From NCBI RefSeq assembly GCF_019285735.1, contig NZ_CP079107.1, positions 2,666,001 to 2,730,000 on the forward strand: a stretch of 64,000 bases of DNA. Reading direction: 5' to 3'. The notes beneath the pieces are model-generated. The model did no database searches. It was not told where the DNA came from and saw only the letters and a program-made list of their open reading frames with translations. The translations under genes and the position numbers were made by a program. This document shows positions 1 to 8,082 of the stretch, one piece after another. Numbering within the stretch: position 1 is the stretch's first letter; every line of letters begins with the position of its first letter. The DNA is from Paeniglutamicibacter sp. Y32M11. GTDB lineage: Bacteria > Actinomycetota > Actinomycetes > Actinomycetales > Micrococcaceae.

Positions 1-620
1 TCGGCTGCAGCGGCTCGGATCACCGCCTGATGTCCAGCGACATCACCTCGCTGGATCGTGCGGAGCACCCACTGGTCGCCATCGATCTGGCCCTGACCCA
101 CGATTTTGACCCGGAACTCGGTGCGCTGCCCGGCGTGGATTTAATCACGTTGGAATCGGTGCGCATGGCCGCGCCCGAGGAACAGGCACAGTCACTGCGT
201 GAGGCACGCAGCATTGTGCTGGACGCCGCCGAGACCTTCGCGACCGAACAGCGTGAACGCGCAGCGGATGCCGCCATCGTGGCCCTGCGCCGACACACGC
301 AGCAGGTCTTGGAATCAGAGGTTGAAAAGGTTCGCGCCCAGCACGGCTGCACCGCGGCAGCCGAAGAGGTCGAATTCGCGATGCGCCGCATGATGCGTCA
401 ACTCCTGCACGTCCCCACGGTCCGTGCCCGTGAGCTCGCTGCCCAGGGACGCGCCGGTGAATACATTGAAGCGCTCGAGACCCTCTACGGGCTGGCCGTG
501 GATGCGCCAGTGGCCCCGTCGATGAAAAATGCCGCCGGTTGCCCCGTCACCGGGACTCAGTCCACGGCAGGTCCTCACGATGCACAGCTGCCGTCCCCGG
601 CACTACATCAGGTCGGCTAA
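1..620 (+). CDS. hemA: Glutamyl-tRNA reductase, 3' part
   Basis: The reading frame is open from base 3 and stops at 620, so the 5' part lies outside the window. HemA reduces glutamyl-tRNA(Glu) to glutamate-1-semialdehyde, the first step of the C5 haem/tetrapyrrole pathway, in the cytosol. The visible part begins near the end of the NADPH-binding domain (PLVAIDLAL followed by DFDPELGALPGV, matching the family's conserved pLliDlavPRdvdp region). It continues into the helical C-terminal dimerisation domain, with EVEFAMRRMMRQLLHVPTVRARELA. The last 40 residues are a Pro/Ala/Gly-rich tail. The catalytic Cys region is not in the window. A strong hairpin follows the stop. Confidence 0.85.
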   Translation, partial: GCSGSDHRLMSSDITSLDRAEHPLVAIDLALTHDFDPELGALPGVDLITLESVRMAAPEEQAQSLREARSIVLDAAETFATEQRERAADAAIVALRRHTQQVLESEVEKVRAQHGCTAAAEEVEFAMRRMMRQLLHVPTVRARELAAQGRAGEYIEALETLYGLAVDAPVAPSMKNAAGCPVTGTQSTAGPHDAQLPSPALHQVG

Positions 621-642
621 TCGCTGCCTGATCGTCAGCAAC

Positions 643-694
643 AAACGACGCGATGCCGTGGGGAACTTTAGTTCCCCACGGCATCGTGTCGTTT
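643..694. terminator. Bidirectional stem-loop, hemA / moeZ
   Basis: Inverted repeat with arms 643-666 and 671-694, loop TTTA, one mismatch in 24 pairs. It sits between two convergent genes. Very likely a two-way intrinsic terminator. Confidence 0.85.
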
Positions 695-714
695 ATCCGG
701 GTCCGATCGCTCGC

Positions 715-1938
715 TTAGTAGGCGGGCAGGCTCGGGTCAACGTCGCTGATCCAGTCCAGAATCCCGCCGGAGACATGGCGGACATCGGAATAACCAGCAT
801 CCAATAGATGGCGCAACACCTCGGAGGATCTACCCCCGGACTTACAGTGCAGGATGATCTCGCGCTCCCGGGGCAGCTCAATTTCCCCCGACAGGATCGC
901 CCCACGCGGAGCCAGTATCGCTCCGGGAATCGAGACGATCTCCGCCTCCCCACTTTCGCGCACATCGATCAGCAGGAAATCTTCGCTTCCCGCCGCACGA
1001 GCCTTGAGCAGTTCGGCCAGTCTGGTGGCGGAAATGCTGTGTTCCTTGGTGCGGCGGATTCCCGCGGCGTCCAGCTCGGGCATCGAGCAAAAGTCGTCAT
1101 AACTTTCCAACAGCGCGGTGATCGGCGGCAGGCTTGGATCCGGGCGCAAGCTCACCTCGCGCCAGCGCATATCCAGTGAATCAAGAATCAATAGCCGCCC
1201 CAGCAGGCTGCGCCCCACGCCGGTGATCAATTTGATGGCTTCGGCCACCATGACGGATCCGACCTGCGCACACAAAACGCCAAACACCCCGCCCTCCGAG
1301 CAGGAGGGCACGGTTCCCGGTGGCGGCGGCGTGGGGTACAGGTCGCGGTAATTGGGCCCGTGAGCATCCCAGAACACACTCACCTGCCCGTCAAAACGCA
1401 GAATCGAACCCCAAATATAGGGTTTCCCGGCCAGCGATGCGGCGTCGTTCACCAGATACCGGGTGGCAAAGTTATCGGTCCCGTCGAGCACCAGGTCATA
1501 ATCGGAAAAAATGTCGACGGCGTTGGACACATCAAGGCGCTGGGCGTGCACCCGGACGTTGAGCAGCGGGTTCAGGTCCGTGATGCGCCGCGCCGCCGAA
1601 TCGGTCTTCAGCTCCCCCACGCTGGCGGTGCCATGAATCACCTGGCGCTGCAGATTGCTCACGTCCACCACGTCGTCGTCGATGATGCCGATGGTGCCGA
1701 TGCCTGCGGCCGCAAGATAGAGCAACGCCGGCGAGCCGAGCCCACCGGCCCCAATGACCAGCACGCGAGCATTCTTCAGCCGCCGCTGCCCGAGCAAACC
1801 GATCTCGGGGATGATGATCTGGCGCGAATAGCGCAGCATTTCTTCCGGTAGCAGCGCCGGTGCCGGTTGAACCAGGGCGGGCAGCGACTCATGCTCAGCT
1901 GGGGCTTCCGGTACGTGGGGTCCTGCGGGAAAATCCAT
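715..1938 (-). CDS. moeZ: MoeZ/MoeB-type adenylyltransferase-sulfurtransferase
   Basis: 407 aa. The N-terminal E1-like (ThiF/MoeB) domain spans about residues 30-265, with nucleotide-binding GAGGLGSP and DGTDNF motifs. The C-terminal rhodanese domain spans about 300-405, with active-site loop CKSGGR. Such proteins adenylate the C-terminal glycine of a small sulfur carrier (MoaD/ThiS/CysO type) and load sulfur onto it for molybdopterin, thiamine or cysteine synthesis. The paired CxxC zinc motifs of E. coli MoeB are absent: CSEGGVFGVLC retains single Cys residues, as is usual in MoeZ. Its place beside the tetR-DUF3107-ferritin-like-rhlE block matches moeB1 (Rv3206c) in Mycobacterium tuberculosis. 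No molybdenum cofactor gene is adjacent. Confidence 0.85.
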   Translation of the reverse strand: MDFPAGPHVPEAPAEHESLPALVQPAPALLPEEMLRYSRQIIIPEIGLLGQRRLKNARVLVIGAGGLGSPALLYLAAAGIGTIGIIDDDVVDVSNLQRQVIHGTASVGELKTDSAARRITDLNPLLNVRVHAQRLDVSNAVDIFSDYDLVLDGTDNFATRYLVNDAASLAGKPYIWGSILRFDGQVSVFWDAHGPNYRDLYPTPPPPGTVPSCSEGGVFGVLCAQVGSVMVAEAIKLITGVGRSLLGRLLILDSLDMRWREVSLRPDPSLPPITALLESYDDFCSMPELDAAGIRRTKEHSISATRLAELLKARAAGSEDFLLIDVRESGEAEIVSIPGAILAPRGAILSGEIELPREREIILHCKSGGRSSEVLRHLLDAGYSDVRHVSGGILDWISDVDPSLPAY

Positions 1939-2070
1939 GTCTCAACCATAGTTCGTGGCGACGCGCTAGGGAACGTGGATGGTGAGCGACGCAACTCGTT
2001 ACCGAAGAGTAGACTTGTTCGCAACGTCGCCCGCTACAGGTGGGCGCACAGCTTTCGCGAAAGGGCCGAT

Positions 2071-2691
2071 GTGACTATTCCCCAAATCCGGGCCGCCCGA
2101 ACTCAACGGATGCCACGCGAGGCACGCCGCCGCCAGCTACTCGATGCTGCGCAACAGGTGTTTGTTGCCCATGGCTTCCACGGTGCTTCGATGGACGAGA
2201 TCGCGGAAGTCGCAGAGGTCTCCAAGCCCGTGCTGTACCAACATTTCCCGGGTAAGCGCGAGCTATATCTGGCCCTGTTGGATGCGCACATGCACGAGTT
2301 CAGCACCCTATTGCAACGGGCCATCGATTCCACCCGCGATAACAAAATGCGCGTGAGCGCGACCATCCGTGCGTACTACGAGTACATCGCCCGTGATTCA
2401 CAGGCCTTCCGGCTCATTTTCGAATCGGACCTGCTTAACGATGGGGAGGTCGGTGGGCGGATCGAGGAATTCAACGCAACATTCGCCCGGCAAATCGCGG
2501 ACGTGGTTGCCTCGGACACCTCACTGCCTGCTGCCCAAGCACTGGTGATGGGCCGGGCATTGGCCGGAATGGCCCAAGTTTCGGCCCGATATTGGGTGGA
2601 TATGGCCGACGAGGTATCGATGGAAGAGGCCAGCGATTTGGTCTCGCGTTTAGCTTGGCGCGGAATCAGTCGCTTCCCCAAAGAATCCTGA
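2071..2691 (+). CDS. TetR-family transcriptional regulator
   Basis: 206 aa from the GTG at 2071, chosen because a GAAAGG Shine-Dalgarno lies just upstream. The longer in-frame extension would run into the moeZ promoter region. The N-terminal helix-turn-helix is clear: ASMDEIAEVAEVSKPVLYQH then FPGKRELYLALLD, residues about 35-65. The C-terminal ligand domain has no recognisable ligand signature. Gene order (moeZ, tetR, DUF3107, ferritin-like, rhlE) is that of Rv3206c-Rv3211 in mycobacteria, so this is a conserved core actinobacterial regulator. Targets cannot be read from the sequence. Confidence 0.85.
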   Translation: MTIPQIRAARTQRMPREARRRQLLDAAQQVFVAHGFHGASMDEIAEVAEVSKPVLYQHFPGKRELYLALLDAHMHEFSTLLQRAIDSTRDNKMRVSATIRAYYEYIARDSQAFRLIFESDLLNDGEVGGRIEEFNATFARQIADVVASDTSLPAAQALVMGRALAGMAQVSARYWVDMADEVSMEEASDLVSRLAWRGISRFPKES

Positions 2692-2761
2692 CGTAAATTC
2701 GAAGCAGATGTTAGTCGGTGCCACCGGGCACCGACACATGCAGCAAACCAGGAAGGCCACC

Positions 2762-2983
2762 ATGGACGTTCGCATTGGAATTCAGAATGTTGCCCGCGAG
2801 ATCGTAATCGAATCCGCCGAAGACGCAGAGGTTTTGGCCACGCGCGTGTCCGATGCCCTGAGCGCTGGCGGGGAATTGCGCCTCACGGACGCCAAGGGCC
2901 GGCACATGCTGGTGCCCGTAGCGGGCATCGCCTATGTTGAGATCGGTGTGGAAGAAGCTCGCCGCGTGGGCTTCGCTCACTAG
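2762..2983 (+). CDS. DUF3107 small conserved protein
   Basis: 73 aa starting MDVRIGIQNVAREIVIES, with an AGGAAGG ribosome site directly upstream of the ATG at 2762. It matches the DUF3107 family, whose mycobacterial member is TB9.4 (Rv3208A). The family is an actinobacterial core protein with an ATP-binding-related annotation in some databases but no established function. It lies 70 nt after the TetR gene on the same strand and is probably co-transcribed with it. A perfect hairpin follows. Confidence 0.85.
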   Translation: MDVRIGIQNVAREIVIESAEDAEVLATRVSDALSAGGELRLTDAKGRHMLVPVAGIAYVEIGVEEARRVGFAH

Positions 2984-3003
2984 TAGTAACACCCCAGAGT
3001 ACA

Positions 3004-3048
3004 AAATGGGTGAGGGAGGGACGTTTAACGTCCCTCCCTCACCCATTT
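3004..3048. terminator. Stem-loop after the DUF3107 gene
   Basis: Perfect 22-bp inverted repeat (3004-3025 and 3027-3048) built on GGGTGAGGGAGGGACG and its complement. It separates two convergent genes and should stop transcription from both sides. Confidence 0.85.
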
Positions 3049-3089
3049 AACTCTTCAGCTCCGCCCCGACCCGGCGTCGAGGCACACCG

Positions 3090-3743
3090 CTACTGAAATG
3101 GCGGCGGATCGAGTTGTTCATCGGTGCGTAGTGCGAAGCGGTTTCCCTCGGCGTCCAACAGCAGCCCTGGGCCAGGTCGTTCTGTCGGATCTTGGTCCTG
3201 CTCCGGTAAGGTTGCCGATACATATTTTTCCACCACGATGCCGGCAGCGATCCCGTCGTCGGGCGTGCTAAAGCGCAGCTGCGGGTTACGGCCTTGCGGA
3301 TCACGCAGTACACCATCGCGCCCGATTCGGTAGCCCAGAGCATCTATCCAGAACTGCTCCAGCGCCCCGGGATCGGCGCTCTGGAGCACCAAATTAACAT
3401 CCTGGTGCCGTTGCGGCACCGCGACGGCACCACAGTCTGCGGCGGCGAATTCCAACAGCGTGGCCAAGGCGAGGTCCCGAAGGGTAATCTCGGATCCCAC
3501 ATCGTGCGAGGTCAAACTCAAGAAGATGGTGTTCCAGCGCCAATCGACGTCCGGGTGATGCCCCTGACGCTCGGCGGCCTCGGCAACGATGGCCAAAAAG
3601 TCGATGGCTTCACGCGAATCGGCAAATGACCACGCACACACCAGGGAACCGGAGCGTTGGCGCCAGGACGGCAATTCTTTTAGCGCTCGAGCTATCTCAT
3701 AATCGGTCAACACCCTGGTGGGCGAGTCCTTCTCAAGGCTCAT
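3090..3743 (-). CDS. Pterin-4a-carbinolamine dehydratase / VOC-domain fusion
   Basis: 217 aa. Residues about 8-105 are a pterin-4a-carbinolamine dehydratase domain, with the hallmark RQGHHPDVDWRW and LTSHDVGSEITLRD that carry the active-site histidines and threonine/serine region. The dehydratase recycles tetrahydrobiopterin after aromatic amino-acid hydroxylation, or acts in a paralogous pterin role. Residues about 110-215 resemble a glyoxalase-like (vicinal oxygen chelate) half (VNLVLQSADPGALEQFWIDA, then LLLDAEGNRFAL). Ordinary PCDs are about 100 aa, so this is a fusion. No aromatic hydroxylase is in the window. It is upstream of, and convergent with, the DUF3107 gene. Confidence 0.8.
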   Translation of the reverse strand: MSLEKDSPTRVLTDYEIARALKELPSWRQRSGSLVCAWSFADSREAIDFLAIVAEAAERQGHHPDVDWRWNTIFLSLTSHDVGSEITLRDLALATLLEFAAADCGAVAVPQRHQDVNLVLQSADPGALEQFWIDALGYRIGRDGVLRDPQGRNPQLRFSTPDDGIAAGIVVEKYVSATLPEQDQDPTERPGPGLLLDAEGNRFALRTDEQLDPPPFQ

Positions 3744-3816
3744 GGCTGTTACTCATTTCTTGTGGTGTTTAACATTTCGGGCGGCGCGGCCGTCGAGTGG
3801 CGCGTCGGGGGTGAGA

Positions 3817-4497
3817 TTAGGCGGTCATTCCTAGTTGGCGCATACGCCGGGAGTGGCTTTCCACCAGGGAGGCAAAGAGCGTGGTCATTTCCTGTCCACG
3901 ATCCCCACGCCCCTCGGCCTGCAGGGCACCGAAGTAGTCGTACTTCTCGCCGATCTCCCGGGCCTGGGTCAGTGCTTCACCGAGCAGTCGACGCCCCCAG
4001 AGGGCCATTCGAGAGGCCCGCTCGGGGTGATCGGCGATGGCCAATTGCAGGCGATCACGCAACCAGTCGGCATTCGCCTCGGTGCGTTTCACCTGGTGCA
4101 CCAGATCGCGGGCTTCGGGTTCCAGCCCCGAGGCAATCAGCGAGTAGAAGTCTCCTGCCACACCATCAATCACGTAGGCCTTGGTCAGGGATTCGTACCA
4201 ATCACCGGGCTTGGTCCGGCGATGCATCTCATCGAGGGACTCCATGAACGGTTCGATGACTTCCTGCGGATCCAGGCCCCGGGCGGCAATAAGTTCGCGC
4301 ACCAGCTCAAAGTGACCGAATTCGGCCACCGCCAAACGTCCTAAAATTTCCCTGTCCACCAGCGTTGGTGAAAGCCGCGCATCGGAGGACAGATGCTCGA
4401 AGGAGGTCAGCTCCTGATAGGCGATCAGTCCCAAGAGGGCCAGTTCGGCATCGTCGGCGGAGGCACTGGAACCAAAGGTCAGCGGGGTATCGGTCAT
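3817..4497 (-). CDS. Ferritin-like (MiaE-type fold) protein
   Basis: 226 aa, all-helical, annotated in actinobacteria as ferritin-like or tRNA-(ms2io6A)-hydroxylase-like. Candidate di-iron ligands occur in ELTSFEHL, VAEFGHFELV and VKRTEANADW/DRLQLAIADH, which give the Glu and ExxH-like pattern of this fold. The mycobacterial syntenic relative is Rv3210c. Whether it hydroxylates tRNA is unproven; no miaA or miaB gene is close. It is divergent from the RNB gene, with 75 bp between. Confidence 0.7.
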   Translation of the reverse strand: MTDTPLTFGSSASADDAELALLGLIAYQELTSFEHLSSDARLSPTLVDREILGRLAVAEFGHFELVRELIAARGLDPQEVIEPFMESLDEMHRRTKPGDWYESLTKAYVIDGVAGDFYSLIASGLEPEARDLVHQVKRTEANADWLRDRLQLAIADHPERASRMALWGRRLLGEALTQAREIGEKYDYFGALQAEGRGDRGQEMTTLFASLVESHSRRMRQLGMTA

Positions 4498-4560
4498 GTA
4501 TTTAGCGTACTAGGGGCCCAACACACGCGCGGCATCCGCCCCAGCACACCGTGGCGTGGT

Positions 4561-4566
4561 TATGCT
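4561..4566 (+). promoter_or_regulatory. -10 box, leaderless promoter of the RNB gene
   Basis: TATGCT followed by 6 nt and then the GTG start at 4573. No Shine-Dalgarno is present. Confidence 0.6.
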
Positions 4567-4572
4567 GACGGT

Positions 4573-6030
4573 GTGAGCCACCAAAACATTGCACTGACCA
4601 AAGATGCCCGAAGCACCTCACTGGAACAGGCCCTTGAAGCCCTGGAAACAGAGTTTAACGTGCGTGCCGACTTCCCAGCCGAAGTGCTTGCCGAGGCGGA
4701 ACGCGCCATCAAGGATTTTGAACTTCCGGCGATCGATAGACGCGACATCGAGCTGGTGACCATCGACCCGGCCAGCTCTACCGATCTGGATCAGGCCCTG
4801 CATATTGAACGAAGTGGCCAAGGGTACGTGGTGCACTACGCCATTGCCGACGTTCCGGGATTTGTGACCCTGGGCGGCGCGCTGGACTCAGAAACCCGGC
4901 TGCGTGGGCAAACCGTGTATCTGCCGCACCGGCGCATTTCTCTGCACCCCGAAGTCATCAGTGAGGATGCCGGCTCACTGCTGCCGGGCCAAGACCGCAG
5001 CGCCTACCTCTGGACGTTCACGCTGGATGTGTCGGGAGCCGTCACGCAAACCGCCTTGGAACGCGCAGTGGTCAAGAGTCGAGAAAAGCTGAGCTACGTC
5101 GGCGTTCAGGAATCTCTTGATTCCGACACCGCAAGTGAACTACTTCAATTGCTGCGCGAAGTGGGAATCAAGCGCGTCGACTTGGAGCGCCAACGCGGCG
5201 GAGCGTCGTTACGCATCCCCGCGCAGGAAGTCGAATGCGTCGACGGGACCTACGCCATCGTGTCGGCTCCCCCGCTGGCCGTTGAGGACTGGAACGCGCA
5301 GATTTCACTGATGACGGGCATTGAAGCGGCCAGGATCATGCTTGAGGCAAGGGTGGGGTTGCTGCGCACCATGCCGGCACCCGCCGAAAAAGACATCACG
5401 ATCTTCCGTCTCGAAGCGAAGGCACTGGGCACCGTCTGGGATCCGGCCCAACCGTACGGCGAGTTCCTGCGTTCCTTGGACCTCAACGATCCGCGACAGC
5501 TTGCCCTGATGCACCGGGCCACCGGCCTCTTCCGCGGTGCCACCTACACGGCGATCGACGGCGAGGTTCCCGAGGATGTGATTCAGGCGGCGATCGCAGC
5601 ACCTTACGCCCACACCACCGCACCGCTCCGCCGGCTTGTTGACCGTTTTTCGTTGCTGATCTGTTCCTATGCTTCCAGTGGACAGGAGGTTCCGGTGGGT
5701 CTGCGCGCCGTTCTACCCTCGCTCCCGAAGCTCATGGGCGACTCGAACCGACTCGTGAACACCATCGAACGTGCAGCGGTTGACACCGTTGAGGCAGCAT
5801 CGCTGGCCCACCGCGTGGGCGAACGCTTTAGCGCCGTCACCCTGACCGGGATCGATGATGCCCGATCCAAGAATGGTTCACCGGCAACCGGTGGAACCCT
5901 GTTGGTTAAGGACCCCGCGGTGATGGCCCCCTTTGAGGGCAACGCAGCGGCCGGTGTCGAGGTTGAGGTCGAACTCGTGCATGCGGATCTTGCCACACGT
6001 AAGGTGCTCTTCAAGATCATCGAGGCCTAA
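4573..6030 (+). CDS. RNB-domain exoribonuclease (RNase II/R family)
   Basis: 485 aa. The GTG at 4573 was chosen because it follows a leaderless -10 box and the longer ORF has no support. The RNB catalytic domain is recognised by IDPASSTDLDQALHI (D65, D71, D73) and by YAHTTAPLRRLVDRFS, the conserved C-terminal RNB signature. RNase II enzymes degrade RNA 3' to 5' with Mg2+ held by four aspartates. Here the fourth position is Gln (Q74) instead of Asp. The protein is shorter than E. coli RNase II (about 640 aa): the N-terminal cold-shock domains are reduced or missing and the C-terminal S1 domain is not obvious. A hairpin follows the stop. Confidence 0.8.
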   Translation: MSHQNIALTKDARSTSLEQALEALETEFNVRADFPAEVLAEAERAIKDFELPAIDRRDIELVTIDPASSTDLDQALHIERSGQGYVVHYAIADVPGFVTLGGALDSETRLRGQTVYLPHRRISLHPEVISEDAGSLLPGQDRSAYLWTFTLDVSGAVTQTALERAVVKSREKLSYVGVQESLDSDTASELLQLLREVGIKRVDLERQRGGASLRIPAQEVECVDGTYAIVSAPPLAVEDWNAQISLMTGIEAARIMLEARVGLLRTMPAPAEKDITIFRLEAKALGTVWDPAQPYGEFLRSLDLNDPRQLALMHRATGLFRGATYTAIDGEVPEDVIQAAIAAPYAHTTAPLRRLVDRFSLLICSYASSGQEVPVGLRAVLPSLPKLMGDSNRLVNTIERAAVDTVEAASLAHRVGERFSAVTLTGIDDARSKNGSPATGGTLLVKDPAVMAPFEGNAAAGVEVEVELVHADLATRKVLFKIIEA

Positions 6031-6034
6031 GGCA

Positions 6035-6064
6035 CTTGGCCCGCATCTGGTGGTGCGGGCCAAG
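6035..6064 (+). terminator. Stem-loop after the RNB gene
   Basis: 11-bp perfect stem (6035-6045 with 6054-6064), GC-rich, no T tract, starting 5 nt after the stop codon. Confidence 0.65.
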
Positions 6065-6380
6065 CGGCTGGGGGCAATGCTCCGGCGTACCCCTTGCTCG
6101 CACGCGTTCGGGCGGGCAATGCCCAGAATTTACCCACGGCACGATATGCTGGAATGGTATAAGGATGCCCGGTCGCGAACCTTGAAAAGATTTTTGCGGG
6201 ATTACCCAGCGACTTCCGCGCCCCACCCGCGGTCAGAACCACTTGACCGCATTGCTAAGCCTGCGATCGGCTCCGCTGGATGCACCCCGAATGTGGTGGG
6301 CCTCCGACCCTCAAGTCCCGACTGACCTCGGGACGGTCGTCGAGCACCCCAGCCCCGGTGCCTAAAAGAATGAGACCCCC
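6065..6380 (+). other. Non-coding leader region upstream of rhlE
   Basis: About 315 nt without a credible gene; the short overlapping frames have no ribosome sites or family match. A TATAAG at roughly 6159-6164 could be a -10 box, which would give rhlE a leader of about 200 nt. Cold-shock-type helicase genes often have long regulated leaders, so this may be a regulatory 5' UTR. That is inference only. Confidence 0.35.
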
Positions 6381-8063
6381 GTGTCGAATACAGAACACCT
6401 GCTGACCGCCGATTCGGCGTCCGAAGCAGTGGACATCGAAGATTCTCTGTCCACCGATGAAACCCCGCACGAGCTTCCCCAGCTCACCTTCGCCGACTTT
6501 GGCGTGCGCGCCGACATCGTCGCGTCACTCACCGCTGCAGGGATCACCCACCCCTTCCCCATCCAGTCGATGACCCTGCCGGTGGCCCTTGGCGGGCACG
6601 ACATCATCGGTCAGGCCAAGACCGGTACCGGTAAAACCTTCGGCTTCGGCATCCCCGCGCTGCAGCTCGTCGTTGGCCCCGAGGACGAGGGTTATGACCG
6701 GCTCCCCCAGCCCGGCGCCCCACAGGCCTTGATTGTTGCCCCGACCCGCGAATTGGCCGTCCAGGTCGCCGCGGACATCGAAAAGGCTTCAACGCTGCGC
6801 AACGCTCGCATCGCCACGATTTACGGCGGCCGGGCCTATGAACCGCAGATCGAGCAGCTCACCAACGGCGTCGAAATCGTTGTCGGCACCCCCGGTCGCC
6901 TGATTGACCTGCACCGCCAGCGTCACCTGAATTTGAAGAACATCCGCATCGTGATCCTCGACGAGGCCGATGAGATGCTTGACCTCGGCTTCCTGCCGGA
7001 CGTTGAGACGCTGCTGGCCGCCACCCCGGCGACTCGCCAGACCATGCTCTTCTCGGCCACCATGCCCGGCCCGGTCATCGCGATGGCCCGTCGATACATG
7101 ACCAAGCCGACGCACATCCGCGCCGCTGACCCGGACGATGACTCGATCACCAAGAAGGACATCCGCCAGGTTGTCTACCGTGCCCACCAGCTGGACAAGG
7201 ACGAGGTCGTGGCCCGCATCCTGCAGGCCGAGGGCCGCGGCCGGACCATCATCTTCACCAAGACCAAGCGCTCGGCAGCCAAGCTGACCGATGAGCTGAT
7301 TGACCGTGGCTTTGCCGCCGGTGCCATGCACGGCGACCTGGGCCAGGGTGCCCGCGAGCAAGCACTGCGCGCCTTCCGCAACAACAAGGTCGACGTGCTG
7401 GTCGCCACCGACGTCGCTGCCCGCGGTATCGACGTGGACGATGTCACCCACGTGATCAACCTGCAGTGCCCGGAAGATGAGAAGACCTACCTTCACCGTG
7501 TGGGCCGCACCGGCCGTGCCGGCAACAAGGGCACCGCCGTCACCTTTGTTGACTGGGAAGATGTTCCGCGTTGGGGCTTGATCAATAAGGCCCTGGGCCT
7601 GAACGTCACCGACCCGGTGGAAACCTACTCCTCCTCACCGCACCTCTTCACAGACCTGCACATCCCCGCCGGCACCAAGGGTCGTCTGCCGCGCAACGCT
7701 CGCAAGCTCGAGGGCTTGGCCGGCGAAAAGCTCGAAGACCTCGGCGAGACCGGTAAAAAGAACGCCACACGTTCGACTGACTCACGCCGTTCCGAGCGCG
7801 GATCCGATCGTGGCTCAGAGCGCGGAGGCTCCAACGCCGGACGCCACGGTCATTCCCGCGGCCGATCCGACCGTCCGGCCCGCGAAGGCGAACGCCACCG
7901 CGAGACCGCCGTTGCCTCCGAGCAGGGCGTTGTGTCCGATTCAGCCGATCAGGGCGCCTCGGCGACCGAGCGTCCGGCCCGCACTCGACCGAACACGCGT
8001 CCGAACCGTACCCGCACCCGACGCCGCGAGGGCGAAGTCGTGAACCGCGACGACGCCAAGTAG
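6381..8063 (+). CDS. rhlE: DEAD-box RNA helicase (RhlE type)
   Basis: 560 aa from a GTG start. Motifs in order: Q motif (FPIQSMTLPVAL), motif I AKTGTGKT, PTRELAVQ, TPGRLIDL, DEAD motif as ILDEADEMLDLGF, SAT in LFSATM, then the second RecA domain ending with HRVGRTGRAG. The C-terminal 120 residues are Arg/Ser/Gly-rich and basic, typical of an unstructured RNA-binding tail. It should unwind structured RNA in ribosome assembly or mRNA decay; the RNB exonuclease directly upstream fits a shared role in RNA turnover. The order next to tetR/DUF3107/ferritin-like is conserved with mycobacterial rhlE (Rv3211). Confidence 0.88.
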   Translation: MSNTEHLLTADSASEAVDIEDSLSTDETPHELPQLTFADFGVRADIVASLTAAGITHPFPIQSMTLPVALGGHDIIGQAKTGTGKTFGFGIPALQLVVGPEDEGYDRLPQPGAPQALIVAPTRELAVQVAADIEKASTLRNARIATIYGGRAYEPQIEQLTNGVEIVVGTPGRLIDLHRQRHLNLKNIRIVILDEADEMLDLGFLPDVETLLAATPATRQTMLFSATMPGPVIAMARRYMTKPTHIRAADPDDDSITKKDIRQVVYRAHQLDKDEVVARILQAEGRGRTIIFTKTKRSAAKLTDELIDRGFAAGAMHGDLGQGAREQALRAFRNNKVDVLVATDVAARGIDVDDVTHVINLQCPEDEKTYLHRVGRTGRAGNKGTAVTFVDWEDVPRWGLINKALGLNVTDPVETYSSSPHLFTDLHIPAGTKGRLPRNARKLEGLAGEKLEDLGETGKKNATRSTDSRRSERGSDRGSERGGSNAGRHGHSRGRSDRPAREGERHRETAVASEQGVVSDSADQGASATERPARTRPNTRPNRTRTRRREGEVVNRDDAK

Positions 8064-8082
8064 ATCGACGCCAAGCCACTAC

